64,000 nt of DNA. Source: Arthrobotrys musiformis (Eukaryota > Ascomycota > Orbiliomycetes > Orbiliales > Orbiliaceae). Shown in pieces: positions 1-10,724 of this stretch (position 1 is the first letter of the stretch; every line of letters starts with the position of its first letter). The stretch spans positions 3,410,001 to 3,474,000 of the forward strand of contig JAVHJL010000001.1 of assembly GCA_036971715.1 (NCBI GenBank), read 5' to 3'. Both the position numbers and the translations under genes were made by a program. Under the pieces are notes generated by a model. That model did not search any database. It was given only the letters and a program-made list of their open reading frames with translations, and was not told the DNA's origin.

Positions 1-1925
1 CGGATGCATCCGTCAGGCTTTCCAGCGCCTGCGAGAACCGTCGGTAGTCCGCCGCGACCCCTTCGTGCCGCTTCTCGATCCTTTCGAGCAGGTTGCACAG
101 GCCGATGTATGTCTCTGACGACCGGCGGATGCCCGACCTGACGGTTTCGAACGTGTGTTCCAGATCCGCGGGGAGGGATTCTTCCAGGTGTGGTGGGAGG
201 GGTTTATCCACGAACTCCTCCTGCACGGAGATGGTCGCTTGTTTGCGCCAGACCGCCAGTTCCTACAACCACCTATTCAGCATACATCGTTAAATCATAG
301 TGAGGGAAGAGTACGTACGGTAGGAACGGTCAAAAACATCACAACCAACGTCTCCTCCTTCAAAACCGGATGCCTAACAAGCGCATTCGCAAACCTCGCC
401 AATCCCCTCCGTCTACGCTCAATAAACGCCGTATCCGCCGACAAATAATGTCCATTAACCGCAAGCCTCTTCGGCGGCATGAGCGGTAACTGTCGGAAGG
501 GATATCGCTTCTGAAGGCATTCGAGCAACCATACGAAATCGCTATACCGTCTGACGACCCTGGACCCGCGCCGGGTGCTGGCGACTTGGTAGTTTCGGTG
601 TTGGAACATGAACATGCCTTCTTTATCCGGTAGGGCGGTGACGGTGACTGTTTCTTCGACTCGGTTACCTCCTCCTACTCCTCCTCCTGAAGGGATGCCT
701 CTGATGCTTCCGAAGGTCGGGCGGAGACTACTGCCGGCGACGGAGTTGTTGTCGGTTGGGTCGCCGAACCCGCCGGATTGTGGGGGTACGCCGAATCCTT
801 GCTGTCCTCCGAACCCAGGGGGTCCTCCGAATCCTTGAGGTGCTCCGAAGCCGCCCGGTTGGGATTGGGGCGGTGGTGGGCCCCAGGCGTTGGTCATGGT
901 CGGCTGTCGGGGTAATCGTAGGGAAGCTTGTAGGTCGTCCGCTTCAGTGATCGCGGGAGTGTAGGATGGTCTGGAAGGTGGTAACGACGGTGCTTCGAGG
1001 GATCCGACGTCCGGTGCATCCGGGTAAGGGGGAGAAGAGGAGGTTATCGGAGCTGTTGCGCCGTTGGGTTTGTTGGCTGGTGGGCCGTGGTGGTTGTGGC
1101 CCTCATGGAGCTCTGGGCTACCCCAGGGGTCCTCCTGGCTGGGCGCGCTGTGGGACATGATGGGGGCCGGCGGACTGGGAGGGGTCTGGATGGGTCGGTC
1201 TTGAAGCGATGGTGATGTTTGTCGTTCTTGATGCTGTTCGAGGGGTGGGGAAGCGGGCCTCGTCGGAGCGATCGTGGGGATTGGAAGATCTATAATTACA
1301 CCCTCACCCTCCATTAGCTTCCCCTTTCTCCCAGTTTATTTCAAATCGTAAATATCCCATAGAATCAGAAATTTAAGCAGTAAAGAAAAAGTGAAGCAGT
1401 AAGAAAAGAGGAGAAAAGAGACGAACTCCTCTTCCGATCATCCACAGCATCAAAGCCCAAATACTCATCCCCATCCTCCGCCAACGCCACAAGGGCAAGG
1501 AAGACATTAAACCCATCCCTACCAACCACAGTCCCATCGTCTCTATTCCGGCCAGCAATCAAATCCAAAATGCGATCCCAATCCGACGTCTTCACCTGAG
1601 ATTCCCCAAGTAAGCGTTCGAGACTGCCGACGGTGACGGAGCCGCGGGAACTGGAGATGTCATCGAAGAGATCGATGTAGGAGTCCGGGATGGTGGCGCC
1701 CCTCATGACGTTTCTGATCATTTCGGAGGTGCTCCCGCTGCGTTTGGAACGGGGGGTGGGCATGCTCCAGGGGCTTCCGCCGCCGAGGCCGTCGTCGAAG
1801 AGGGAGGAGCGGGGATTGGCACCGCCGTTACCGACGGTGGTAGCGGTGGTATCGTCATCGTCGAAGAGAGAGGAGCGATTCCGCGCGGGGGACGCGTCTG
1901 TGGGACTGGAGCCGAAGAGCGACAT
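1..1925 (-). CDS. MVP1: Sorting nexin MVP1 (SNX8-like), 3' end beyond the left edge
   Basis: PX-BAR sorting nexin expected to bind PI3P on endosomes and act in retrograde or recycling traffic. Three exons are visible: 1925-1427, 1289-319 and 262 to the edge; introns 1426-1290 and 318-263 keep the reading phase. The protein starts MSLFGSSPTDASPARNRSSL, has a helical EF/EH-like segment around residues 90-165, a Pro/Gly-rich linker with GGFGAPQGFGG-type repeats, then a PX domain containing YQVASTRRGSRVVRRYSDF (the RRYSDF phosphoinositide site) and PPKRLAVNG. The third exon opens the BAR-like helical region and is cut by the window edge. Sequence order and motifs fit fungal Mvp1 well. The first donor (GTTCGT) is unusual, so that junction is less certain than the second. 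Confidence 0.88.
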
Positions 1926-2104
1926 CCTTGGTCTCTTCTAGTTCTAGAAAGCTGTTTTGAAGCTCCGAGTGTAGCTATTCAAGTAGCTGGCGAGGGATGC
2001 GATGGGGTGGAAGAGAAAGGGAAGGAGAAAGAGGAGGTGCAGGTTGACTCCGCACCCTCACCACCTATACACTATATAGGTACCTACTATGCCCGTATAA
2101 ATAA

Positions 2105-2139
<35 letters not shown>

Positions 2140-2884
2140 TAGGTAATGTAATGTATATGCAATGCAGGCAGGAAGAAAGCACAAAAGACAGAGAGAACGA
2201 ACAAGTCAGAAGCAAGCAAAAAAGCCACCGACCTTTGGGTTAGTCAAAAAGAATGGAGGCCGCGGAATGCCCTGTTGTACTATGGTTGATTGATCGTATG
2301 CAGTACCACCCCCGGAATATATAAATACTGGAGAGGAAGGGCGATGGGATAATATTTATTTGATTCAGATAATCGCGCAATGCACAGCTCAGCACTCAGC
2401 AGCATGCACCGCACAGCTCAGCGCCGGGTTTCGAAGGGATGGAAAGAAGGGATGGCCCCGCTTCGAAACACTCCAGAACAGGCATCCACACATCCAGGGT
2501 ATCCGTTATCATATATCTGTGGCTGGTAACACCCAACTCCAGTAAAATATACTATATCATACCGAGAGGAGGAGAGAAAGGGCCGCGATAGCACGCTCGC
2601 TCTCCATGCTTCCTATTCTGATAGTATTAGTTAGTATGGTCAGTGGAGGACTAACGGCCGTTTGCTTAGCTCCCGCTCCCGAGACACGCCCCAAAATACA
2701 ACATCCAACACATTATATAAAATGATATAAAATGATATAAATATAAATATAAATATAAAATATATAAAGTATAAGTAAAATATGTGCCAGAGATGCTCTA
2801 TGTACACCCCGCTCGAATAATTATAATCCCGGTCAGCCAACAGTCAGTAGCCAGTAGCAAGTAAGTAGTAGTAGAAGAAGAGAT
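1926..2884. other. Intergenic region between MVP1 and EDC3
   Basis: Upstream region of MVP1 and downstream region of EDC3, both on the minus strand. It holds a GA dinucleotide run at about 2111-2139 and an AT-rich ATATAAAT-type stretch at about 2700-2770. No coding region with recognisable motifs is seen on either strand. Confidence 0.6.
2111..2139. repeat. (GA)n microsatellite
   Basis: Uninterrupted GA dinucleotide run about 190 bp upstream of the MVP1 start codon. GA/CT tracts are common in fungal promoters and leaders, but no specific function can be read from it. Confidence 0.9.
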
Positions 2885-5572
2885 TCAAAGGATGTACTCA
2901 ATGGCCGACACCCACTCCGCCCCAAACTCCACCCCGTGCCTCCTCCTACTCCCGTACTTCCTCCACGCCGTATTCGGGATCCCGATATCCACCACGTGCA
3001 GATTCCACCCCGCCCCCACCGTCTGCAGCGCTGCTCTCACCCCCGTCTTCGGCGCCCCCATGCACACCACAAACTTCGCCTCCATGTAGAACTGTTCCGC
3101 GTCGTCCAGCGTCGTCACCTCGCCTGTTTACACCATCAGTTAGCATCTTCTTCAAAAACAATGGAGTGTCATTTCATAAGAGGTGAATTACCCGTCGACC
3201 CATCAATCCCCGACGGCACGTCAATGCTCATAATCTGCGCCTTGCTCCCATTCGCAAACTTCACCAGGTCGAACAACGACGCCTGGTCCGGCAGCCTCAG
3301 ATCCTCAAACCCAACATGCATCCCCAGCAACCCGTCGATAATCAGCTCCGGCGGCGAATCGAGCGATTGCAACTTATACGACAGCTCGTTCCAGTGCGCC
3401 AGTCGGCCCCCCGCATTCCGGAAGATCTGGATCTGCCTTCGTAGGTGCTACAATACAAAACCAATTAGCATTAAAACACTATCAATATTTGAGGATATAC
3501 CACTCACGTCTAACAGCTCCTCCTCCCGCTCCAGCCCCAGAACGCAAATCAGCACCCTAACATGATGGTTCTTCAAATGTCTCCCCGCGGCAACCGCCCG
3601 AGCACCACTCTTATTGTTCCCCGCGAACACAAGAACAACGGGTAACGAATTATGATTCCCACTGTGCAATCGCTTCCCGAACGCTTGAATGGCAACCTGC
3701 GCGATCCCACGCCCCGCATTCTCAGACATCATATCGTCCGTCAGTCCCAAGTCCACCTCTGCGATCCTCTCCACATCCAACATCTGCAGCGGCGAAACCA
3801 CAGGACAAGGCCGTGACGACGTTTTCAGCCTCAGTATCGGTTTCGCCTTCGCATCACCGCTGTTAGCAAGCTGCTCGGCTCTCCCGCCCCCGGACCCCAT
3901 GCCGCTCGAAATGTTGGGCGATATCCTGCCGGACACATTAACGCTGGCTTTTCGGAGGAGCTTCGACCCGTGCCTAGCAGGTCGCGTCATCCCTCTCCTC
4001 GAGCTACGTCCGCTTCCCGGCTCCTCTTCGTCATCCGACGAGCTGGACCCAAAATCCGGCCCTTTCTTCAAAAAACTATTGTCGTTCCACGTCTCCCTAT
4101 CCGCCAACGACGTTCCGTTCGCATACGTCCCGAGCACGTTCTCCGAATTCTTGAAGTTCTTGCGAATGGATGGGATCTCCGCCGAACCGACTGTAGGGCG
4201 CTTGTTGAACGATACCAAACGATCCTCAATTGCCGTCGTATCTTCCGTCTGGATCTGTGAGAAGACGGCCTTCTTGTCGAACCTTTCCAAATTTCCCTGA
4301 AAATCAAATTCCGTGTCCTTGATACCCGTTACGTCCTCTGTCGCCCAGCCATCACTATTCTGGTACCTGTGGCGACGAATGTACGCACTAGTTTCACGTC
4401 CACCTTGGTGATTATCGCGTCCCCTTCTCACGTTCGCATTGCCGTTGTTCCGGGGGTGTGGCGGCGGCTGGCTCACGAAATTTCCAGTAGCGGGATCTCT
4501 TCTGCCCCTTCTAGGTCGGCTGTCGAGAGGTCTTCTGGGTTGTTGGGGAGCCTGGCTGTCATCGGTTTCTTCGAATGCGCTCGAGTCGACGGCGTCTCCT
4601 AGTTTGAGTTTGGAGAATGGTGATGTGAGAGCCGGTGTGGTGAAGGGAGGTCGAGTGACAGTTGTAGTCGTGATGTTTCCACTGTTATTGTTATTGTTGT
4701 TGTCCCTCCCATGGAGTACGGAGGTTGGTTTCGAGATGGGCTTCGAGCCATTGGGGGGAGCACCCTGAACTCCTTTTGATGGCGAAGCCGCTGGCAGTAA
4801 CGGGGCCACTGGGAAAGATAGTGTAGGCGGTGGGGGTGGCAGTTGCGCCTTCAAGGGAGACGGTTGAGATTGTGGGGTGGGTTTCGGAGGGCGACCAACG
4901 GATACAATCGCCGGATCGTAGAACGGCTTCTTCGCTGGAGGTTGAGGTTGAGGTTGAGATTGGCTCTGGCTCTGGGGCTGTTGCTGTTGCTGTTGCTGTG
5001 GTTGTGACTGAGGAGCAATTGCTTGAGGAGGTGGGGGTGGAATGGAAGGTTGGATTGGAGCCATTGGAGCCATCTGACGATGGATGGGAATCTGAGGCGG
5101 TGGGAAACCGTAAGAGGGCATTTGGGGCAAGTTCATGCTTCCCATGGGAGGTTGAGGTTGAGGTGGGAAGGGGGGTTGCTGGTGAAGTTGAGGCTGTGGC
5201 TGTGGCTGCGATTGAGGTTGGAGAGGGGGTGGTTGGGGGTAGGAGGGATAGTTTGCAGCGGGACCGGTGGGCGTACGAGCGGCTTGGGAAGCTTCGCTAG
5301 GGCCGTCGTCGAGAACTTCGATGTCTCCGACGCCTTTCCCATCGATTTGATAGAAAGGATAGGACATTCCAGAGATCGTATCGTACGCTGTTGTTTCCAA
5401 TATATATATGCATTAGATTTCTGTTTCCCTCAAATAGAAATACGGAATGGATGAAGGGAGAAGAGATACCATTGGTGAGGGTGAGGTTGGAGCCTTCGAG
5501 AGTACCAACGGTGCCCTGGATGATGGGGCCGGAGTTGAGGGTTACACGGACGGTGAAACCGAAGAAACTCAT
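2885..5572 (-). CDS. EDC3: Enhancer of mRNA-decapping protein 3
   Basis: P-body scaffold that activates the Dcp1-Dcp2 decapping enzyme and binds the DEAD-box helicase Dhh1. Four exons: 5572-5470, 5387-3508, 3447-3192 and 3123-2885, about 825 codons with consistent phase. The N-terminus (MSFFGFTVRVTLNSGPIIQG, then GTVGTLEGSNLTLTNG) is a divergent LSm domain. A long Pro/Gln-rich disordered part follows. The FDF motif region (DGWATEDV and KDTEFDFQGNLERFDK) is near residues 375-415. The C-terminal YjeF_N Rossmann domain holds LVFAGNNKSGARAVAAGRHL and MSIDVPSGIDGSTG. This three-domain order is diagnostic of Edc3. The first exon ends just after the LSm strands. It is divergent from PIF1. Confidence 0.95.
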
Positions 5573-6276
5573 TTTGAGAGGCGGTGACGGCGATGATGAC
5601 GGATGGATGCAGGTTTGAAGGACTTCTTTCGTGATATCAGGGCTTTTTTGGATGGTGGTGATGAAGGTGTTTTAGAGAGAGTCGTGATGGATTGGGTAGT
5701 CAATTGGATGTCGGGGTGTGTCAAGCCGACATGCTGTTGGGACGATGGTGGTGATAGTGGTGATAGTGGTGATAGTGGTGATGATGATGTTGATGATGTT
5801 GATGGTAGTGTTGGTGATGATGATGATAGTGGTGGTGATGATAGTGGTGATGATGATAGTGATAGTGGTGAATGGAAGGAAAGAAGATGATGAAGGGAGG
5901 AAGGAGAAGGAGGCCAATCCGAGACGCTTCTGAAGCTGAATCGAAGCTCAGCGCATTTCGTTTGGAGTGAATCCCTGCCCCACCATAACTACAAAGCTGT
6001 CACCTCTGTTGGCCAGACCGGGGGGGCACATACCCATGCTCCCCAGACAGCCCGGACTCACACCACGTTGCCCAGCCAGACCTCGGGCGACCACGTGACT
6101 GCACGATTCCCAAACAACAGAATTTTCCAGTCGCGACAGAGCTCTTCTCTTCTCAACTGATATATTCATCTTGACTGCCACCAGAGTACTAAATACTTAA
6201 CAGAAGTACAGGTACAGTTCTGCATCACCGCCGCTCGTTCGGACATAAAGCTGTTCACTCGCTCGGAGATAAGCGC
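5573..6276. promoter_or_regulatory. Divergent EDC3/PIF1 intergenic promoter region
   Basis: 704 bp separate two divergently transcribed start codons, so it must hold both promoters. The EDC3-proximal half is dominated by GTG/ATG-type triplet repeats, and the PIF1-proximal half is of mixed composition. No TATA box could be assigned with confidence. Confidence 0.6.
5742..5872. repeat. Imperfect GTG/ATG/ATA trinucleotide and hexanucleotide array
   Basis: About 130 bp of GGTGATAGT, GATGATGTT and related triplets in near-perfect tandem order. On the plus strand it reads as a run of V/M/D-type codons and on the minus strand as T/I codons. Both open frames are composition artefacts. Confidence 0.85.
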
Positions 6277-9189
6277 ATGTGGCGTGGAGGGCTGCTGGGT
6301 CGTCTGCGGGTGGTGGCGGGTCTCCAATCTCAATTCCCCTTTCGGAGCGCGTCTCCCCCAAAACACCAAAACAACATCTCCAACCTCTCATCATCATCAT
6401 CATCACCATCAACCTCACCTCCACCTCTACCACTACCTCTACAGCTATCCTTACTACGACCATCACAATTACCACAATCGGGATTACCCTTCCACGGCTT
6501 CTTCTCCCCCTCGCTGGACGACCTCCTCCTGCCGGCAACCATGTTCAACAGAAACAACAGCGGCAGCAGCGGCAGTCGTGCTGGTGGCAGCATCATAGGC
6601 AACAACAATAATAATAATAACAATGGCGCTCCCAAACAAGCCACCCTCTCCTTCTCAAACAAACCAGTCCAACGGCCGGGCCTCCTCAGTCGACCACCGG
6701 GTCTGACCAACAATCCACCCAGACCGGGTCCCGGAAAACTCCTCTCCGCCTCCAACGTAAACTCCCTCTCCTCCCGTGCTCCACCTCCTCCAAAACCGAC
6801 AGTGGCAGCACAATTACCCACCAATAGCATCCCCTCGAAACCTACCGTCCAACGGTCTTCTCTGGGTAAACGACCTGCAGGTTCTCAGGAAGCACTCCGT
6901 CAGGCTTTACAATCCGAGAACTCGTTCGCTGAGGAACCATCTACAAAATTCAATGACGACGATAAGGTACCTCAGACTGCCAAAGATGCTCTCAAAAACG
7001 CAGTCAACTGCTGGGATGAAGACGATTTCGAGTTCGATGACATGGACCTCCTCGAGGCCGGATTGACCTCTACCAAACCCACCACAACTGCCGCTACACC
7101 CGCCTCCAAATTCACAAAGCCAATCCTGGCGACCCCGGCCTCTCGAAATATCCCTTCGAGACCACAATCCCCCCCCTCGAATTCCGCCGATATGTGGAAG
7201 AAGCAATTCCAACTCACCCCGGAACTCGCCAAACAGACCACCAAATCCAACGACCCCCCAAAACCAGTCGAGCCCGCCCGGAAGAAACCACGCACCTTCC
7301 CCTGGAAGGCTAAACAGCAGGAATCCGAGCTCGCCGCCATCCTCGCCCCCGAACCACCAAAGCCCGTCGAAACCCCACAGCCCACCAAGACCGCCCCGTG
7401 GGATATAACCGCATCCGCCGTCAAAGCTGCCAAAATAGATCTCAAAGGCAAGCTCCAGCAGCAGAAGCGCGCAATATCGACATCCAGCCTCGGCGGCCAG
7501 CACGGTACCCTCCGTGGTAGCAAACCCACCCGACACTACATGAGCAACGAACAATGTCACGTCTTGGATATGGTTGTGAACGAAGAGAAAAGTGTGTTCT
7601 TCACGGGTTCGGCCGGTACAGGCAAGTCGGTTCTTTTGAGGGAAATCATCACGGGGCTCAGGAAGAAGCATAAGAGTTACGATTCGGTCGCCATCACGGC
7701 TTCCACCGGCTTGGCGGCTTGTAACATTGGAGGTGTCACTCTACATTCCTTCTCGGGTATCGGATTGGGCAGGGAGTCGGTCGAACAACTCGTCAAGAAG
7801 ATCCGCCGTGTTCCCAAATCGAAGCAGAGGTGGTTACGCGCCAAGGTTCTCATCATCGACGAGGTCAGCATGGTGGACGGCGACCTCTTCGACAAATTGG
7901 AAGGCGTGGCCAGAACCTTGAAAAACAACGGCAGACCGTTCGGTGGAATCCAACTCGTCGTCACCGGTGACTTTTTCCAATTACCCCCGGTCCCCGATAA
8001 CGGCAAGGCAGCGAAATTCGCATTCGAAGCCAACACTTGGACGAATTGCGTCGATCATACGATCTTACTTACCCACATCTTCAGACAGAAGGACCCCGTC
8101 TTCGCAGGCATGCTTAACGAGATGCGATTGGGAGCGTTGAGTCCTGCGTCCATAGCCAATTTCAAGAAACTCACCCGGAAACCAGAATTCAACGATGGTT
8201 TACAAGCCACCGAGCTCTTCCCGACCCGCAGGGAAGTCGACAACGCTAATACCAGGCAGTTACGGGAGCTACCCGGTCAAATGCACGTCTTCAGCGCCCT
8301 CGACGAATCGGCGATATTAGACCAGCAGCAGAAGGAGAAGTTACTGTCCAACTGCATGGCGCCGCAGACTTTGGAGCTGAAGAAGGGGGCGCAGGTCATG
8401 TTGGTCAAGAATATGGATGAAACACTGGTGAACGGATCCCTCGGCCGCATCGTCGCGTTTATGAGCGAAAAGACGTATGCTTTGGTACAAGACGAGCTTC
8501 CCGGTGGAGACGAAGACCTCCTTTTCGGCTCCCAAGAGACGGATCTCAGGGATTTATCGAATAAGACGAAGGCGGTGTATGAGAAATACGTGAACGAGCA
8601 GAGTCCGACGAATACGATCAAGAAGTATCCGCTGGTGCAGTGGAGTATTGCGGATGGAACGCAGCGGAGGACGTTGATGTTGCCCGAATCGTGGAAATTT
8701 GAGTTACCGACTGGGGAGGTGCAGGCCTCCAGGAAGCAGGTGCCGTTGATTTTGGCGTGGGCGTTATCGATTCATAAGGCGCAGGGGCAGACGTTGGACC
8801 GGGTTAAGGTTGATTTGAATAAGGTATGTTTCAGCTGACTACGCACGAAAGGAAGGTTTATTATTTGTACGGAGAAAAGAAGCTAATGTGGGGTGTGTGT
8901 TTAGGTATTCGAGAAGGGACAGGCGTATGTTGCGCTGAGCCGTGCGACGACGCAGGAGGGCTTGCAGGTTCTGGGGTTTGATGCGAAGAAGGTGATGGCG
9001 CATGATAAGGTGCGGGTGTTTTACAACAGCTTGACGTCTGCCGAGGCGGCGGTTCGGGCGGCGGCTGCACCGTCGGGATCCACTGCGGGTAAGGCTCCGA
9101 ATTCGAACGAGGATGAGTTCCCGGATGAGGAGGATGAGGAGGATATGAGGGGTGGATCGTCGAAGTTGAAGAAGTACGCATACTCGTGA
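6277..9189 (+). CDS. PIF1: Pif1-family 5'-3' DNA helicase
   Basis: ATP-dependent helicase for mitochondrial DNA maintenance, telomere and G-quadruplex processing. Two exons, 6277-8823 and 8905-9189 (intron GTATGT...TTTAG), about 943 residues. Motif I is FFTGSAGTGKSVLLREI, motif II LIIDEVSMVDGDLFDKLE, motif III GGIQLVVTGDFFQLPPV, then LTHIFRQKD. The C-terminal block has WALSIHKAQGQTLD and, across the intron, GQAYVALSRATTQEGLQVLG. The first 25 residues (MWRGGLLGRLRVVAGLQSQF onward) are basic and hydroxylated with no acids, like a mitochondrial presequence. A second in-frame ATG at 6541 (codon 89) precedes MFNRNNSGSSGSRAGG and could start a nuclear form, as in yeast Pif1. Residues about 90-420 are low-complexity and Pro/Ser/Lys-rich. 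The tail is acidic. Confidence 0.95.
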
Positions 9190-10724
9190 TCACGTTTTTT
9201 ACGAAGTTACATTTGCTCTTACTTTCTCCGTGGCTTTGAGATTTCCACGTGGAGATTGATATTGAGGCTGTGGTGATTTTCTATGATTTGTTATTGGTAG
9301 GTACATAATTTTCGGCGTTTGTGCGATTGTGGTTTTATAAGACTCTCTACACTTGAGTGGGGGTGGATGTTCTCTTTCTCTCCCTCTCCCTCGTGGGCTC
9401 ATTTTTCTTGTTGAGATGGTGGTTTTTGTATAACACGGACGGGCGACCTGTAGACCGAAGCGGCGTTTGAATTGAATATAATAGAGGTGTGGTTTTACCT
9501 ATATTTACATGATCACAAGCCGTTCGCTAGCTTGTAATATTGTGACCTAGTTGGACTCAATTGCAAGGTACAGACCAGATTTTAAAATAAAAGATTGAGA
9601 TGTATTAATTTTACTAAGATATAATATTTAAATTGGTTTATATTGGCTGTTAGAATTGGGTTTCCGGCACGGGGGAGCGATATCGCAGGACGGTCTCGAG
9701 GTGTTTGACGACGATACTAGTTTTGGAGGGTCCGCACCAGTCGGAACTCGCCTCGTCTCGAGGGACTTCCCTGGACGCCGAAGTAATTCCTTCGCCCTTC
9801 TTTTTTGTTTGGTACCTTTTTTGGTGGTTTTGTAAAAGTAATTGGATTTTTTTTCTGTTGAAGAAAAAAAAGAGTAGAAATATGGGTGGGGAGGAATTAC
9901 TCACTCCTCGTCCACTCAGCTGCGCGATTAAATTTTTAATGATTCGGGCAATGGGCATTTCTGTCGTTAATCCCGTATGCCCGCCGACCTAATCCAAATC
10001 CAAATCCCAAAATTCGAACCAGAACCAGATTTTGGGGGTGTGATTTGTCTAGCTTGTGAATTTTTTTTTCTTTGGGGGGTTTTCTTTCGCCATCGGCGTT
10101 CTAGCGCCAGAAACAAACATGCATGCTGCAATAGCTCGTAGTGGGATATTCCAGAGCTAAGGACAATTGATCCGAATACAGGTCCCTGACGTACCTTTTT
10201 TTTCTCTTATCACACCCACCCATATTTCCGAGCGGAGAGTTTGGGATCGAGGGGTGGTGTATAAATACGCCTCCTCCGAAAGAAGGGCTTCCTTTCCTCC
10301 GTTGAATATCTGTTTGGTGTCGTTGGAAAGGGTCTTAAGGAAGAGTTTCGGATTCCCTATTTCCCCCGATATTAAGAGTCTCGTTTGGAACCGGAAGGGA
10401 AGTCGGTGAAGCTTGATTGGAATAAGCTTATCGTATCGTCAGAGTCGATTCCGATATCGAAGCAGCTGCAACGCAATTGTTATTTGTTGTTTGAAAGGCG
10501 GAAAAAGAAAACAACAGAGTTTGCGGACCAAGACAGGAGCTCTGCTCTCTTCCTTCACTCTTCCGTATAAACCCTTCACCTCTCCCGCTGCCGGCTCGAC
10601 ATAAAAAAATATTCAAAAAAAAAACAACTTCAACAATCTCCAATTCTTCGTGTTCTTTACTCGTTTCTTTCTTTCTTTCCTTCCGCTGCTTGCCTTCGAC
10701 AAAGAGGTGGTAGTAACGTTCATC
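9190..10724. other. Intergenic region between PIF1 and NADH dehydrogenase
   Basis: Contains the PIF1 3' region, a GC-richer patch at 9650-9995 with possible minus-strand exons (listed separately), and from about 10560 a CT-rich promoter or leader for the NADH dehydrogenase. Short A and T runs are common. Nothing else was recognised. Confidence 0.5.
9650..9990 (-). other. Possible exon pair of an unrecognised small gene or gene fragment
   Basis: Two GC-richer islands lie in AT-rich DNA. On the minus strand the first (about 9990-9905) follows an acceptor-like GATTAG and reads GGHTGLTTEMPIARIIKNLI, then meets a strong donor GTGAGT. A pyrimidine tract with CTTCAACAG follows about 50 nt later. 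The second island reads either SDWCGPSKTSIVVKHLETVL (to a stop at 9650) or a shorter alternative frame. Splicing at the best acceptor leads into the shorter frame, so the model is unresolved. No family was recognised. It may be a degraded copy. The plus strand is also open over part of this region. Confidence 0.25.

Noticed and set aside
608..1160. Plus-strand ORFs over the MVP1 gene
   Set aside because: They are antisense shadows of the Gly/Pro-rich linker; the minus strand encodes the PX domain.
4369..5454. Several plus-strand ORFs over EDC3
   Set aside because: Low-complexity shadows of the Pro/Gln-rich part of EDC3.
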